Origin: Pelagimonas varians
Lineage (GTDB): Bacteria > Pseudomonadota > Alphaproteobacteria > Rhodobacterales > Rhodobacteraceae
NCBI RefSeq assembly: GCF_003208435.1
Contig: NZ_QKMF01000005.1
Location: forward strand, 124,001-188,000
DNA: 64,000 nucleotides
Direction: 5' to 3'
Shown here: positions 1 through 8,524 of the stretch, one piece after another
Position numbering within the stretch: position 1 is the first letter of the stretch
How the letters are laid out: every line of letters starts with the position of its first letter
Translations under genes and position numbers: made by a program
Notes under the pieces: model-generated
Told to the model about the DNA's origin: nothing
What the model saw: only the letters and a program-made list of their open reading frames with translations
The model's database searches: none

Positions 1-137
1 ATAAGGATCTGACCAGGCGCAAGATCTTTTTTGATTCCAACCTTCTGGGGGCGAAATACTGGATCAACTTCGAAGGCATATGCAGGCATTGCTACGGTTG
101 CTGCAGCAGCAGCGACAAAAGTTCGACGAGAGATCAT
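1..137 (-). CDS. L,D-transpeptidase-like exported protein (3' end outside window)
   Basis: Only the first 45 codons are in the window, read leftwards from the ATG at 137. The N-terminus begins MISRRTF and continues with an Ala-rich hydrophobic stretch ending near AYA, which looks like a Tat/Sec export signal. The mature part (FEVDPVFRPQKVG, then a DLAPGQIL segment) resembles the start of Rhodobacterales YkuD-type L,D-transpeptidases, which cross-link peptidoglycan in the periplasm. The catalytic YkuD domain is not visible, so the assignment rests on the N-terminal resemblance from memory. It reads in the same direction as the flagellar genes to its right, with about 137 bases between them. 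Confidence 0.5.
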   Translation of the reverse strand, partial: MISRRTFVAAAAATVAMPAYAFEVDPVFRPQKVGIKKDLAPGQIL

Positions 138-274
138 GGCGGCACTATTCCTAAGACTACTTGCTCAACGTTTTTCGCGCAAACGAACGTGAAAATCAAT
201 CCCACGAACAAAACTACATCTATCACGAAGGCGTGTCAGAGCTATAAAAGTCGGTATTTGTTGATGAAAACCGA

Positions 275-922
275 TTACTGTTTTGGTACTTCAGCGTTTC
301 GCCCAGCCAGAACAACACTGATTGTGTAGGCGACAGATGGACTGAGCCCAGCCAGAATAGAAGCGGCGGTGTCTGGTCGCATGCGAGCCAAGAATCCAGC
401 AGAAAACTCTGGATCCATCTCTTCGAATAGTGCGGCCGCTTGTTTGGGTTTCATATTGGCATAGACATCGGTTAGATTGGTGATGTCATCCTCGGCCGCT
501 GTTTGAGCAAGTGACATAGTTGCACGCAACTGATCTTCGGCTGCTTGCAATGCGATCATTTTTCGATCGATCTCTTGTTCCGCCACGGAAAGTGCCTGCA
601 TTCTGATCGCCATGCTCTTTTCTCGCTTGCTGATCAACGCTTCGCGGTCGTTCATTGCCTTTAGAAGTGGCATAATTTCGTCATCTTTTAGCCCAAGGGG
701 CTTTGGTTCGTTGCGTTCTGCGGGTTCTATAGCTTCGGACAAGGGGCCAGCTTGCGTGTCTATCATAGCGCCTTCGCGCGCTAAAGCTTCATTTGCTCCA
801 ATTCCTATTCTTAGGGCTGCGGAGGCTAAGAGCAACGCGCCAATGGCAGAAAGGGTTCCGCGTGCTTTGCGTTTGGACCGCTTCTTAGGCTTGATTTGTT
901 TTGGTGGGATCGGTTGAGACAT
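275..922 (-). CDS. motE: MotE-family flagellar motor chaperone-like protein
   Basis: This is a 215-residue protein with a very basic N-terminus (KKRSKRKAR), one membrane-spanning segment at about residues 23-45, and a charged coiled-coil stretch (about residues 75-150). The C-terminal module (about 155-205) contains the repeated 'MxPxxAAxIL' pattern of the MgtE intracellular N-domain (KQAAALFEEMDP, RPDTAASILAGLSP). This architecture is that of MotE, which in alphaproteobacteria stabilises the motor protein MotC in the periplasm. It is last in the leftward operon fliL, pflI-like, motE, and starts 8 bases after the preceding stop with a GAGG ribosome site. The symbol is by family; I cannot separate MotE from a FlbB-like relative by eye. 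Confidence 0.75.
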   Translation of the reverse strand: MSQPIPPKQIKPKKRSKRKARGTLSAIGALLLASAALRIGIGANEALAREGAMIDTQAGPLSEAIEPAERNEPKPLGLKDDEIMPLLKAMNDREALISKREKSMAIRMQALSVAEQEIDRKMIALQAAEDQLRATMSLAQTAAEDDITNLTDVYANMKPKQAAALFEEMDPEFSAGFLARMRPDTAASILAGLSPSVAYTISVVLAGRNAEVPKQ

Positions 923-930
923 TCTTTACC

Positions 931-1302
931 TCAGTTTCGGGGGTGGCGGACGAAAACCGGATCGGCATTTTCCTGCACCGGGGGCGGTGTTTGAGTTTGA
1001 ATTACGCTTCCCCCGGTTTGCGGTAGATCATGCATCGAGGCGACCAAGAGTTCCAATCGTCTGGCTACATCTTCTGCCCGCTCTGTAAGCTCGCTCAAAG
1101 ATTTTGAGGAATCTCCTGCACTTTTTTGAGCTTGATTTAGCGTTTTTCCCAGATCGTCTACTTGGGCTGACAAGACAGCGACAGCCCCGCCTACACCATT
1201 TTCCAAATCTGTAAATTTGGTTAATCGACGAGCAAGAATAAAGCAATAAAACCCTGCTCCCATTGCACCTGCTACCAGTAATATATCTGCAATCATTTCC
1301 AT
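931..1302 (-). CDS. Membrane-anchored flagellar-locus protein, PflI/DUF6468-like
   Basis: The protein has 123 residues: an N-terminal hydrophobic anchor (about residues 5-25, ILLVAGAMGAGFYCFILA), then a heptad-rich segment (about 40-95) likely to form a coiled coil, and a Pro-rich tail. Proteins of this size and pattern sit between fliL and motE in Rhodobacterales and Caulobacter flagellar loci; the Caulobacter one, PflI, helps position the flagellum at the pole. The assignment depends on position and architecture more than on motifs. A strong purine-rich ribosome site (AGGGGACGGGA) precedes the ATG at 1302. The gene is in the fliL operon with gaps of only 8-14 bases. Confidence 0.55.
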   Translation of the reverse strand: MEMIADILLVAGAMGAGFYCFILARRLTKFTDLENGVGGAVAVLSAQVDDLGKTLNQAQKSAGDSSKSLSELTERAEDVARRLELLVASMHDLPQTGGSVIQTQTPPPVQENADPVFVRHPRN

Positions 1303-1316
1303 TCCCGTCCCCTTTT

Positions 1317-1832
1317 CTAGTTTAGTACGAATTCCAGTACCAATAGATCGCGCACACGGCCCTCACCCGCGACCAATCGTACCCTGCGTAACATTTGGCC
1401 CCGCAACTTAATAAGAGCGCCTGCCGCCTCGAGATCGCGGGCTTCAAGCGCGCGCAAATAGCTATTCAAAACATCCTGCACTCTTGGCAGTATACTCTCG
1501 ACCTCTGTTGTATATTTTTTCGGAACCTCAAGACTCGCTCGAAACCGTAGGTGATTGGCTTGTGCTTTCGGCCCCAAAGAAATTACCAAGGGTGGAACTT
1601 CAATAAAGGCGACGTCCGGTAAAGGCATTGTTTCGATACCTTCATCCTTGGTCGTTTCGTCAGAGGCCGAATCATGGGAAGCATCCATTCCTAAGTTTCC
1701 CAGCAAGCCTGATTGTACCGCGAAAAAACCACCCCCACCGCCAGCTAAAGCAAGCACTAACCCTATGATCATAGGGAGTTTGGACGGTTTCTTGTCCTCG
1801 ATGCCTTCGTTGTCAGCGGTAATGTCAGACAT
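1317..1832 (-). CDS. fliL: Flagellar basal body-associated protein FliL
   Basis: At 171 residues, it has a cytoplasmic N-terminus, one membrane helix (about 20-42, Gly/Leu/Ala rich) and a periplasmic FliL domain. The domain shows the family pattern: a P-L-x-V-x-L core (PPLVISLGPKAQANHLRFRASLE), a long helix with repeated acidic residues, and a C-terminal VRDLLVLEFVLN. FliL surrounds the MotAB stator and helps torque or stator stability. It is the first gene of the leftward operon, diverging from fliF across about 115 bases that hold a CtrA-like site. The ATG at 1832 has an AAGAGG ribosome site. Confidence 0.88.
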   Translation of the reverse strand: MSDITADNEGIEDKKPSKLPMIIGLVLALAGGGGGFFAVQSGLLGNLGMDASHDSASDETTKDEGIETMPLPDVAFIEVPPLVISLGPKAQANHLRFRASLEVPKKYTTEVESILPRVQDVLNSYLRALEARDLEAAGALIKLRGQMLRRVRLVAGEGRVRDLLVLEFVLN

Positions 1833-1877
1833 TTTAAACCTCTTTTGTGGCGTTGAAACCGTTTTGCCAGAAATGGG

Positions 1878-1892
1878 CTAACTGATTGTTAA
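1878..1892 (-). promoter_or_regulatory. CtrA-like site between fliL and fliF
   Basis: Read on the minus strand, this is TTAA, seven bases, TTAG, one mismatch from the full CtrA consensus TTAA-N7-TTAA. It lies in the divergent fliL/fliF region. CtrA is known to control early flagellar genes, including fliF-class operons, in Caulobacter and motility genes in Rhodobacterales. Assignment to CtrA is inference. Confidence 0.35.
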
Positions 1893-1948
1893 GTTGAATG
1901 AGCGAATGTGAAGGCACCCGAACAGAAAGTTTGGAGTGGAGGTCGATC

Positions 1949-3571
1949 TTGCAGCAATTAATTTCAGTCTGGGGAGCGTTAGGCGGTCGTCAAAGAGCGG
2001 TGGTTGTAGGGGCCACTTTGGCGATGGTTTTAGCAGTTTTGGGTTTAACTAGGCTTGCTTCAGCTCCCAACATGTCTCTCTTGTACGCAGGCCTAGAAAA
2101 TGGTGCTGCAGGTGATGTGGTGAAGTCATTGGAAGCACGCGGTGTTCAATTCGATGTCCGCGGCGGTGCGATTTTTGTACCCGATTCGGAACGAGACGCT
2201 TTGAGGCTAACATTGGCAAGCGAGGGATTGCCCGCCAACGGTGGTCAAGGATATGAACTTCTTGATGGGTTGTCAGGCTTTGGAACTACGTCGCAAATGT
2301 TTGACGCAGCTTATTGGCGCGCCAAAGAGGGTGAGTTAGCCCGTACCATTGTCTCGAATCCCGCAATCGCAACGGCGCGCGTTCACATTGCAAACAGCAG
2401 CGCAAATCCTTTTCAACGGGACGTAAAATCTTCTGCATCCATTTCAGTCACTCCGACCGGAGCTGCCATTTCAGCTCAACAGGCGCGCGCATTGAAATTC
2501 CTGGTTTCGTCAGCGGTCCCAAGCTTGGTTCCAGAAAATGTCGCCGTCATCGATGGAAAAGGCGGTTTGATTGGATCGGAAGCTGATGGCGCTTCTGGGC
2601 CTACAGCGGATGATAAAGCAATTCAGCTTCGTGATCGCGTCCAGCGTTTGATGGAAGCAAGGGTCGGCGTTGGAAATTCGGTTGTCGAGGTTAGCGTTGA
2701 TACCGTCACTGAGAGTGAGTTGATCCGAGAGCGTAGCTTCGATCCCGAAGGCCGGGTTATTGTGTCTACCGACACAGAAGAAAGAAGCGACAAGGCCGAT
2801 AGCAGTGGAGGAGGTGACGTAACAGTGGCGTCTAATCTTCCGGACGGTGACGGCGGGGGCTCGGATGCGTCTTCGTCAACCAAAGCTGAGACACGCGAGC
2901 GGGTTAACTATGAAATTTCTGAAACAACGCGGGAAATTACGCGTGTTCCGGGTGCTATTCGCCGCTTGACCGTCGCGGTTTTGGTTAACGGTACATATGA
3001 GAATGCCGATGATGGAAGCCAAATTTTTGTTCCTTTGCCAGATGTCGAGCTTGAGGCCTTGAATGACCTTGTTTCATCCGCTGTGGGGTTTGAAGAAGCA
3101 CGCGGCGATCAGATTACAATCCGATCCTTGGCTTTTGAGAGACCAGAAGGATTGGGAACCGGCCCTCTCGAACCGGCTATATTTGCCGGAAACATTGACA
3201 TTATGCGTGTGGTCCAAATGGGTGTTTTGGCTGTCGTTGCGTTGATCCTCGGGTTGTTCGTCGTTCGCCCGGTATTGGCATCGTCGGGAGGCCAAAATGC
3301 AAGCGCAGCTGGCGCTCTTCCGGCCCCAGTGGACAATTCCTCACCAGCTTTAGAAGGTGAAATTGAGCCAATCGGAGGTTTCGAAGATCTGCCGATGGTG
3401 TCGGACGGGCCTGATTTTGGCGGTATGGGCATGGTTGACTTCGATATGGATTCGCCGAGTTCGAGCGAAGATCCCGTAGATCGTTTGCGCAATCTGATCG
3501 AGGAACGAAAAACTGAAACGGTAGAGATTTTGCGGAACTGGCTTGAAGAAGACAAGGAGGAAGTCAGATGA
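1949..3571 (+). CDS. fliF: Flagellar MS-ring protein FliF
   Basis: FliF forms the MS ring of the flagellar basal body in the inner membrane. The protein has a first membrane helix at about residues 15-38, the ring-building region with the conserved LLYAGLE, ASEGLP, YELLD and RAKEGELARTI motifs, a long acidic/Gly-Ser linker around residues 290-320, a second membrane helix at about 425-450, and a C-terminal tail (DPVDRLRNLIEERKTETVEI) of the type that binds FliG. I place the start at the TTG at 1949, giving MQQLISVW, because a GGAGTGGAGG ribosome site sits just upstream and related proteins begin this way. An in-frame ATG at 1898 would add 17 residues. It overlaps fliH by four bases (ATGA). Confidence 0.93.
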   Translation: MQQLISVWGALGGRQRAVVVGATLAMVLAVLGLTRLASAPNMSLLYAGLENGAAGDVVKSLEARGVQFDVRGGAIFVPDSERDALRLTLASEGLPANGGQGYELLDGLSGFGTTSQMFDAAYWRAKEGELARTIVSNPAIATARVHIANSSANPFQRDVKSSASISVTPTGAAISAQQARALKFLVSSAVPSLVPENVAVIDGKGGLIGSEADGASGPTADDKAIQLRDRVQRLMEARVGVGNSVVEVSVDTVTESELIRERSFDPEGRVIVSTDTEERSDKADSSGGGDVTVASNLPDGDGGGSDASSSTKAETRERVNYEISETTREITRVPGAIRRLTVAVLVNGTYENADDGSQIFVPLPDVELEALNDLVSSAVGFEEARGDQITIRSLAFERPEGLGTGPLEPAIFAGNIDIMRVVQMGVLAVVALILGLFVVRPVLASSGGQNASAAGALPAPVDNSSPALEGEIEPIGGFEDLPMVSDGPDFGGMGMVDFDMDSPSSSEDPVDRLRNLIEERKTETVEILRNWLEEDKEEVR

Positions 3572-4176
3572 CAGCATTGCATCAGTTGTTAGAAGATTTT
3601 GCGGAAATCGCTCCACGGATACCTGACATCGCGGCACCCGCTCTAGACGAAAATGAACTTGAGGGGCAAAAGCTGGAGGCTTTTGAAAACGGGTATCGAG
3701 CAGGTTGGGATGACGCAATCAAAGCGCAATCGGACGACAAAAGCAGGATTTCTAGCGCGTTTGGCCAACACTTGCAGGATTTGTCGTTTACCTATCATGA
3801 AGCGTACAGTCAGGTCATGAATGCGATGACACCGCTTTTGGATGAGATGGTAGCGGCTTTGTTACCTGAAATGGCCCGCGCTACGATTGGCCACCATATT
3901 GTTGAGCAACTGCAAAGTATGGCCCATGAGATTGGTACACTGGAAGTGATCGTTGCGGTGTCACCGGCGAATGCCGAAGCTATTGCGCCATTGCTGGAAG
4001 GCGATTTCAGTTTTCCACTTCAATTGGTGCAAGACGATACATTGGCTGACGAGCAGGCTGATATTCGACTTGGCGAAATTGAAAAACAAATCGATTTGGG
4101 CGACTTGATAGCTTCGGTATCCGATGCAATCGACGGTTTCGCCCACGACAACCGAAGGAAATTGGCCAATGGATAA
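3568..4176 (+). CDS. fliH: FliH-like flagellar assembly protein
   Basis: The protein has 202 residues, acidic, with a helical N-terminal half (FENGYRAGWDD, the glycine-containing helix typical of FliH) and a C-terminal domain resembling the FliH/V-ATPase subunit E fold (MAHEIGTLEVIVAVSPANAEAIAPL). FliH regulates the export ATPase FliI and docks it at the FliN ring. Its place directly between fliF and fliN supports this. A strong AAGGAGG site lies 10 bases before the ATG, inside the end of fliF. Its stop overlaps the start of fliN, so the four fli genes are likely translated together. Sequence identity to FliH is weak, as is common for this family. Confidence 0.72.
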   Translation: MTALHQLLEDFAEIAPRIPDIAAPALDENELEGQKLEAFENGYRAGWDDAIKAQSDDKSRISSAFGQHLQDLSFTYHEAYSQVMNAMTPLLDEMVAALLPEMARATIGHHIVEQLQSMAHEIGTLEVIVAVSPANAEAIAPLLEGDFSFPLQLVQDDTLADEQADIRLGEIEKQIDLGDLIASVSDAIDGFAHDNRRKLANG

Positions 4177-4450
4177 CGCAGCATCGCGTAGTGAAGGGGC
4201 TATGGCGTTTACGTCCGTTCCCATAGAAATCACAGTTTCGGTCGGCAAAGCCCGCCCGCTGGTCCGAGATTTATTACAACTGGCAGCAGGATCCGTCTTA
4301 AGCTTGGACAAACAGCTAGACGACCCCGTTGAGCTTTATGTTGGCGAGAAGCTAATTGGGATTGGTGTGCTCGAAGTGTCTGAGGCGGATGGGCAAGGTC
4401 AATTATCTGTGCGGTTGACCGAGGTTTCAGACCTCAATAACCCGTCTTAG
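4169..4450 (+). CDS. fliN: Flagellar motor switch protein FliN
   Basis: This is a 93-residue SpoA-domain protein. It shows the standard pattern: VPIEITVSVGKARPLVRDLL, the LAAGSVLSLDKQLDDPVELYVG core, and a C-terminal strand VRLTEVS. FliN forms the lower ring of the switch complex that sets rotation direction. The start is taken at the ATG at 4169, which has AAGGAA eight bases upstream and overlaps the fliH stop; a longer reading from 4124 lies inside fliH and has no ribosome site. The N-terminal extension found in many FliN/FliY proteins is short here. Confidence 0.88.
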   Translation: MDNAASRSEGAMAFTSVPIEITVSVGKARPLVRDLLQLAAGSVLSLDKQLDDPVELYVGEKLIGIGVLEVSEADGQGQLSVRLTEVSDLNNPS

Positions 4451-4459
4451 GGAACAATT

Positions 4460-5194
4460 ATGCGGGTGATTTTTTCAATTGCGCTAATGGGTGTCGTCTT
4501 ATTTGCGTCGGGGCAAGAGGCAACCGCCCAATCCTTGGAACTTGACTTCGGGCAGGGCGGCTCAGTTTCCGCTACCAGTATTCAAATGATCATAATGATC
4601 ACCTTGCTAAGCATCGCGCCCGGCATTGCGATCATGATTACCTGCTTTCCGTTTATGGTTACCGTTCTGGCAATCTTGCGCCAAGCCGTCGGTTTGCAGC
4701 AATCGCCACCTAACATGTTGATCGTGAGCCTTGCTTTATTCCTTACTTATTTCGTGATGGAACCGGTTTTCAATGAGGCTTGGGAAACTGGGGTGCAGCC
4801 ACTGTTGGACGAACAAGTTGAAATGGATGTCGCGGCGATTGAAATAATTAAACCATTCCGCGTCTTTATGGCGGGGCGTGCGGACCCCGAAACCTATCGT
4901 GCGATGGCGGATTTACGGCCTGACGCCGCCCAGACATCGTTGGCACCTGAAGCGCCGCTGTCCATCCTTATCCCAAGTTTTATGTTATCTGAAGTTGCCA
5001 GGGCATTTCAGGTAGGTTTTCTGATCTTCTTACCATTCCTCATTATCGACCTCGTTGTTGCTGCCGTTTTGATGTCGATGGGTATGATGATGGTGCCGCC
5101 GGCAATCGTGTCTCTGCCTTTTAAATTGGCTTTTTTTGTCATTGCTGATGGGTGGGCGCTTATTGCGGGAAGTTTGGTTCGGGGCTATTTTTAG
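4460..5194 (+). CDS. fliP: Flagellar type III export apparatus protein FliP
   Basis: FliP is a core channel subunit of the flagellar protein export gate. The 244-residue protein has a cleavable signal peptide (about 1-23, ending ATA/QS), followed by the first membrane region with the family signature (MITLLSIAPGIAIMITCFPFMVTVLAILRQA), the QSPPNMLIVSLALFLTYF segment, and the C-terminal LIFLPFLIIDLVVAAVLMSMGMMMVPP block, which is nearly invariant in FliP. It follows fliN by nine bases. Its stop codon TAG shares the bases TTAG with the stop of the convergent epimerase gene, so no terminator lies between them. Confidence 0.95.
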   Translation: MRVIFSIALMGVVLFASGQEATAQSLELDFGQGGSVSATSIQMIIMITLLSIAPGIAIMITCFPFMVTVLAILRQAVGLQQSPPNMLIVSLALFLTYFVMEPVFNEAWETGVQPLLDEQVEMDVAAIEIIKPFRVFMAGRADPETYRAMADLRPDAAQTSLAPEAPLSILIPSFMLSEVARAFQVGFLIFLPFLIIDLVVAAVLMSMGMMMVPPAIVSLPFKLAFFVIADGWALIAGSLVRGYF

Positions 5195-6150
5195 CCAGAG
5201 TTATCCGAAATTTCGATTGTCGTTCGCTGTTGATAGGGGGTTTGAGGCGTACAAACGATTGAACCAAACGTTGGCTCGTTTATGGCATTTGGAAAATCTT
5301 GCGCTTCAAGGCAGAATCCAAAACTGGGTTCGTGCTCAGCGCATGAGTTGATTTCGGCAAAAGGTTTTAGATGTTTGGCGGTATAGAACTGTAGCCCGGG
5401 GCGATCGGTCCAAAGCTGAAGCTGCATTCCTGTGTCAGATCGAACCCGTGCCTTGATCTGTTCGGCTTGATCTAAGACGAAATTTACATCATATCCTTGG
5501 TTGTCTGGATCATTTTGCGAAATCCGCACCGGGGTGCGGAAATCATATCGTGTTTCACACACCTCCAAGATGTCCCCCGTTGGGATGAGCATGTCATCAG
5601 TTGGTGTTATTGCTGAGGCGTTCAACTGGACGCAATGAGACAGGACATTTTCACTACCATTCAGGTTGAAGTAAACGTGCTGTGCCAAATTCACGGGTGT
5701 CGGACGATCTGGTGTTGCTGTCATTTCCCATGTCAGCGCAGGACCGTTTAAGGTCAACCGCACCTCAAAATCGACAGTGCCGGGATAGCCTTGGGCCAAA
5801 TGTTCAGACCGAAAACGAAGAGTGACGCAAGTGTCGCTTTCTTGGTTCAGGTCCCAGTTGCTCCAGCCTAGTCCGCCGGGACCGCCATGAAGATGATTGA
5901 TCCCGTCATTGGCTGGCAAATCCCATTGTTGGCCATCCAGCTCAAACCCGGCACCTGCCGTTCGATTGGCGATGCGGCCGACGACACAGCCTAGTACATA
6001 GGGATTGGTGCGGTAGCTTTCGGGATCCTTGTAGCCCAAAACAACCGATTTTCCGCCTACAATCCATTCTTGGATCGCGCAGCCCATGGATAGAACGGTG
6101 ATAGACGTGTCACCGTCCTTCAAAATGGCTGATCGGATTTCTTCTGTCAT
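5191..6150 (-). CDS. Aldose 1-epimerase (galactose mutarotase) family protein
   Basis: The 319-residue protein has the galactose mutarotase beta-sandwich fold. It shows GRIANRTAGA near residue 60, INHLHGGPGGLGWSNWD around residue 85, the catalytic histidine region LAQHVYFNLNG around 155, and the C-terminal general base in GFCLEAQDFPNAIN near residue 293. Such enzymes interconvert alpha and beta anomers of hexoses. The protein is slightly shorter than the usual 340-350 residues but all active-site segments are present. It starts at the ATG at 6150 after a GAGGGCGGA site. The substrate cannot be stated. It does not appear to be in an operon with sugar genes. Confidence 0.88.
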   Translation of the reverse strand: MTEEIRSAILKDGDTSITVLSMGCAIQEWIVGGKSVVLGYKDPESYRTNPYVLGCVVGRIANRTAGAGFELDGQQWDLPANDGINHLHGGPGGLGWSNWDLNQESDTCVTLRFRSEHLAQGYPGTVDFEVRLTLNGPALTWEMTATPDRPTPVNLAQHVYFNLNGSENVLSHCVQLNASAITPTDDMLIPTGDILEVCETRYDFRTPVRISQNDPDNQGYDVNFVLDQAEQIKARVRSDTGMQLQLWTDRPGLQFYTAKHLKPFAEINSCAEHEPSFGFCLEAQDFPNAINEPTFGSIVCTPQTPYQQRTTIEISDNSG

Positions 6151-6216
6151 TCCGCCCTCGTCAATGGTTCGCCTTAGGTATCACACTGGATGAGAGCCGA
6201 ATAGCGTTACCGCTAA

Positions 6217-7149
6217 CTAACTTGAGGAATCTGTGTCGTTCGTCACATCCGAATGCAAATGCCGTTTACCTCTGGCAGAGGCCAGTGCAATTTGCTTTTG
6301 ACGTTCGCGGAATCGCCCTTTGTCGGCATCCGACGTCTCGTTCACACATAGGTGGCATGAAACGCCATGTTCGTATTCCGAACGTTTTTGATCTTCGGGC
6401 AAGATCGGGCGACGGCAAGCATGACACATCTGATGTGGGCCTTCGGTTAAGCCATGCCCGACCGAAACGCGGCCATCAAAGACAAAACAATCCCCCTGCC
6501 ACGCGCTGTCATTTTGCGGAACCTCTTCGAGGTATTTCAAGATTCCGCCTTTCAGGTGGTAAACGTCTTCAACCCCTTGTTGCAAAAGCCAATTGGTTGA
6601 CTTTTCGCATCGGATTCCGCCGGTGCAGAACATAGCAATACGTTTGTTGTGAAAGCGGTCCTTGTTGTCTTCCCACCAGGCCGGGAAATCGCGGAACGTT
6701 GCGGTTTGCGGGTCTTCGGCCCCCTCGAATGTCCCGATCGAGACTTCGTAATCATTGCGGGTGTCGATCACAGCAACGTCTGGGCTACGGATCAATTCGT
6801 TCCAATCGCTCGGATCCACATAGTGACCAACGCTGGCGTTCGGGTCGACATCTGGCTGACCCATTGTCACGATTTCACGCTTTAAACGCACTTTCATTCG
6901 GGCAAAAGGGCGTTCCTCTGCGCTGGATAGTTTCCACTCCAGTGTTTCACATCCGGGCAAGCTGCGAATATGACCGATCAAAGAGTCGATCCCCGCTTTG
7001 GGGCCGGCGACTGTGCCGTTTATCCCTTCGCCAGCCAATAACAAGGTTCCGGTGATCAGCTTGTCCCTACATAGGTCAAGCAAAGGCGCGCGGAGCGCTG
7101 CGGGATCTTCAAATCGGGTGAAGTGGTAGAGGGCGCAGACAGTAAACAT
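6217..7149 (-). CDS. trhO: tRNA uridine(34) hydroxylase TrhO (rhodanese family)
   Basis: At 310 residues this matches the TrhO/YceA family, which makes 5-hydroxyuridine at position 34 of tRNAs. An N-terminal acylphosphatase-like domain (FTVCALYHFTRF, LLLAGEGINGTVAG) is followed by a rhodanese domain with WNELIRSPDVAVIDTRNDYE and the active-site loop CTGGIRCEKS, and a Cys-rich C-terminus with two CxxC-type pairs (CHACRRP, CHLC). The start is put at the ATG at 7149, because the homologous sequence begins with FTVCALYHF; a longer reading to 7278 runs into the neighbouring gene. It follows the Hsp70-like gene by 50 bases in the same direction. Confidence 0.92.
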   Translation of the reverse strand: MFTVCALYHFTRFEDPAALRAPLLDLCRDKLITGTLLLAGEGINGTVAGPKAGIDSLIGHIRSLPGCETLEWKLSSAEERPFARMKVRLKREIVTMGQPDVDPNASVGHYVDPSDWNELIRSPDVAVIDTRNDYEVSIGTFEGAEDPQTATFRDFPAWWEDNKDRFHNKRIAMFCTGGIRCEKSTNWLLQQGVEDVYHLKGGILKYLEEVPQNDSAWQGDCFVFDGRVSVGHGLTEGPHQMCHACRRPILPEDQKRSEYEHGVSCHLCVNETSDADKGRFRERQKQIALASARGKRHLHSDVTNDTDSSS

Positions 7150-7199
7150 GCAAGATCGATACGCAGTTGTTTTGGCGCGGGCAAGGGGCCAATCGCCAG

Positions 7200-8417
7200 T
7201 TATTCGGCAGCAATGGCCAATCCGTGCACAACTGCGGCAAAGACTTCGGCATCTTCTTGCCGTGCGTTTGGCAGGCACGCAGACAGCGTTTCGCGGATAA
7301 CTCCCATCAGGCTAGAGCCGCCGACGAAAACCACCATGTCAACACTGTCTGGGCTGCAGTCGGCATCAGTCAAAGTATCCAGTGCGCATTGACCGATCTC
7401 GCCCGCGAAGCCGGCCAGTGCAGCCTGCATAACATCGTGCCGTAATTCCGCGCCAAGGCCACGTTCGACAACATCCAGCCCGATATGCCCGGAACCGGTG
7501 CCATTGGCAGCGATTTTTCCGGCTTCAACCGCGTAGGCAATGTCATGGCCCAAATGGGCCTCCAAAACTTCGCCCAAGCGTTCAAAGAGCACGGGTTCTG
7601 TGGCTAAACGTTCCCAGCGGCGGACTTCTCGAAGCAAGGCGGGATCATATACAAATGCGATTTTTTCCCAACTGGCCAGATCGTGGAACATAGCGCGCGG
7701 TGCCGCGTGGGTGGCGTTGCCGAACTCTGCGCCGATATGGGCCCCATATCCTAGCAAAGGCATGGCGTGGTTCAGGTTCAAGACCCGGTCAAAATCTGTT
7801 CCACCTATCCGCAGGCCGCGGCTGGCCAAAACCTGTGTTTGACCGTTTTTACGATCACACAAAGTGAAATCCGAGGTGCCGCCGCCAATATCGACGATCA
7901 GCATTCGGCCGTTGCCTGCAACCGCAAGCGCGGCTGCTTCGGGCTCTGGCAGAAATTCGACGTCTTTGAAGCCGGCCAACAAATAGGCGTCGCGCAGATC
8001 TTGTTCAGCTTGCGCATCGCGTTCGGCTGATGCCGAATGGAAATGAACGGGGCGGCCAGACATCGCTGTGTTAAATGTCATCCCTGTGAATTTCTCTGAA
8101 CGGGTTCGAATTTCAGTTAGAAACCGGGCGATGATTTCAATCAGCGTCAGACGTTCATTCAAAAAGCTGCGGGATTCGCGGGCCAGTGGTGTGCCAAGGA
8201 TGCTTTTGAGGGCGCGCAAAAACCGCCCTTCGACACCATTCATCATGGCTTGGGCTGCGGCGCTTCCATAGACATAGCGCCGGTCGGAATAGTCAATAAA
8301 AACAGCGGTCGGCAATGTTTCTGCCTCGGGTTCCAGCGGGATCGCAAAAGGGCGGCCCGCCGCCATCACACCGGCTGCGGTGTTTGAGGTTCCAAAATCC
8401 AATCCCAGTTTGGCCAT
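7200..8417 (-). CDS. Hsp70 family protein, YegD-like
   Basis: The protein has 405 residues and is only an actin/Hsp70-type ATPase. It has the phosphate-1 loop KLGLDFGTSNTAAGV at the N-terminus, phosphate-2 MLIVDIGGGTSDFTLC around residue 170, and the adenosine motif VVFVGGSSLMGVI near residue 375. There is no Hsp70 peptide-binding domain, as in E. coli YegD. The role of this family is not settled; it is thought to be a chaperone-like ATPase. The start is the ATG at 8417 behind a GGGGATC site. A longer frame to 8534 would run into the divergent pncA. Confidence 0.85.
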   Translation of the reverse strand: MAKLGLDFGTSNTAAGVMAAGRPFAIPLEPEAETLPTAVFIDYSDRRYVYGSAAAQAMMNGVEGRFLRALKSILGTPLARESRSFLNERLTLIEIIARFLTEIRTRSEKFTGMTFNTAMSGRPVHFHSASAERDAQAEQDLRDAYLLAGFKDVEFLPEPEAAALAVAGNGRMLIVDIGGGTSDFTLCDRKNGQTQVLASRGLRIGGTDFDRVLNLNHAMPLLGYGAHIGAEFGNATHAAPRAMFHDLASWEKIAFVYDPALLREVRRWERLATEPVLFERLGEVLEAHLGHDIAYAVEAGKIAANGTGSGHIGLDVVERGLGAELRHDVMQAALAGFAGEIGQCALDTLTDADCSPDSVDMVVFVGGSSLMGVIRETLSACLPNARQEDAEVFAAVVHGLAIAAE

Positions 8418-8524
8418 GTCGATCCCCGATCTGAAAGTTAGGGGCAATACCCAAGCGCGGGTCGCATGGCAATTCCTTTTCGTGCCCTCTAGGGTAGGAC
8501 GAAATGACAGTTGGAGGTTTTGCC

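Noticed and set aside
1898-1948. Upstream ATG for fliF
   Set aside because: No ribosome site, while the TTG at 1949 follows GGAGTGGAGG and gives the usual FliF N-terminus.
3109-3582. Minus-strand frame opposite fliF
   Set aside because: Ser/Pro/Arg-rich shadow frame; fliF is certain here.
7150-7278. Longer N-terminus for trhO
   Set aside because: The extra 43 residues are Arg/Cys-rich, overlap the end of the Hsp70-like gene, and are not part of the family.
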